Positions 31,663 through 31,747 of a stretch of 31,747 nt of DNA are shown here, one piece after another. The notes beneath the pieces were generated by a model. That model was given only the letters and a program-made list of their open reading frames with translations. It was not told the DNA's origin and made no database searches. The stretch is from a virus. Location: positions 1 through 31,747 of IMG/VR virus record IMGVR_UViG_3300027741_000176. One strand, written 5' to 3'. Made by a program: the position numbers and the translations under genes. Numbering within the stretch: the stretch's first letter is position 1; each line of letters starts with the position of its first letter.

Positions 31663-31747
31663 GCGGACCATTGATGGAATCGTGTTTGATTCCAAAAGAG
31701 AAGCCGCCCGCTACGCTGATTTGAAATTGGCGGAGAAGCTTGGGAAT
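31628..31747 (+). CDS. DUF1064-family protein, 5' end (partial)
   Basis: The first 40 codons of a gene that runs off the right edge. It begins MPVKYKVAPKIERTIDGIVF and continues DSKREAARYADLKLAEKLG, matching the start of the DUF1064 family (KYxxxxxxVDGIxFDSKxEAxRYxxLxxLExxG). These phage proteins are often placed near replication and recombination genes and some are grouped with Holliday-junction-resolvase-like folds, but the catalytic part would lie outside the window. It starts inside the end of the HTH gene, a 35-base overlap in another frame. Confidence 0.75.
   Translation, partial: MPVKYKVAPKIERTIDGIVFDSKREAARYADLKLAEKLGN

Noticed and set aside
1-31747. tRNA genes, CRISPR arrays, attachment sites and integrase
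   Set aside because: No cloverleaf-type arms, regular direct repeats with spacers, or tyrosine/serine recombinase motifs were recognised by reading either strand; a dedicated tRNA search was not possible here.

Overview
The window is a contiguous block of a tailed-phage genome (free phage or prophage), most likely a short-tailed, podovirus-type phage of an alphaproteobacterium. The phage call rests on a P22-type set of head-completion and connector proteins, very large internal or ejection proteins, a fibre cassette, a holin/endolysin pair and a recombination module. No tail-tube, sheath or tape-measure gene is visible. The host call rests mainly on a GcrA-like regulator on the minus strand (GcrA is an alphaproteobacterial cell-cycle regulator) and on a holin resembling the three-segment GTA-type holins. 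No integrase, terminase, portal or DNA polymerase is in the window, so lifestyle is undecided. Both ends of the window cut through genes.

Layout. (1) 1-13549, plus strand: the end of a probable capsid gene, a P22 gp4-like connector protein and a zinc-ribbon virion protein. A cassette of fibre or adhesin genes follows (1537-9773), containing a free-standing GIY-YIG homing endonuclease and two small accessory genes. After the cassette come a small acidic-tailed protein, a second adaptor-like protein, a large gp10/hub-like protein and a small virion protein. (2) 13606-24610, plus strand: three large proteins thought to be internal or ejected (591, 1522 and 1391 residues), with a GNAT-like gene between the first two. 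The 1522-residue protein carries a lytic transglycosylase domain. The 1391-residue protein carries a C-terminal region resembling the large polyvalent-protein domains of mobile elements. (3) 24610-26098, plus strand: a tail-anchored membrane protein, a holin and a GH108 endolysin, closed by two hairpins, the second an intrinsic terminator. (4) 26156-31319, minus strand: an early operon with a winged-helix-like protein, several small unknowns, an HNH nuclease, a small protein with an SSB-like C-terminal tip, a DUF1367-like protein, an ERF-family annealing protein, a YqaJ/lambda-Exo-like nuclease, an orphan PD-(D/E)XK protein and the GcrA-like regulator. (5) 31320-31747: overlapping divergent promoters facing a YdaS/Cro-like HTH gene, then the start of a DUF1064 gene.

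The genes form two converging transcription units that meet at the terminator near 26150. The late unit builds the virion, ejects DNA and proteins through the envelope, and lyses the cell. The early unit supplies homologous recombination (5'-3' exonuclease plus annealing protein), nucleases and host-directed transcription control. Most late junctions are ATGA or TAATG overlaps, so translation of neighbours is probably coupled. No intergenic stretch exceeds about 80 bases, so there is no gene-free region to describe. No tRNA, rRNA, CRISPR array or insertion sequence was recognised.
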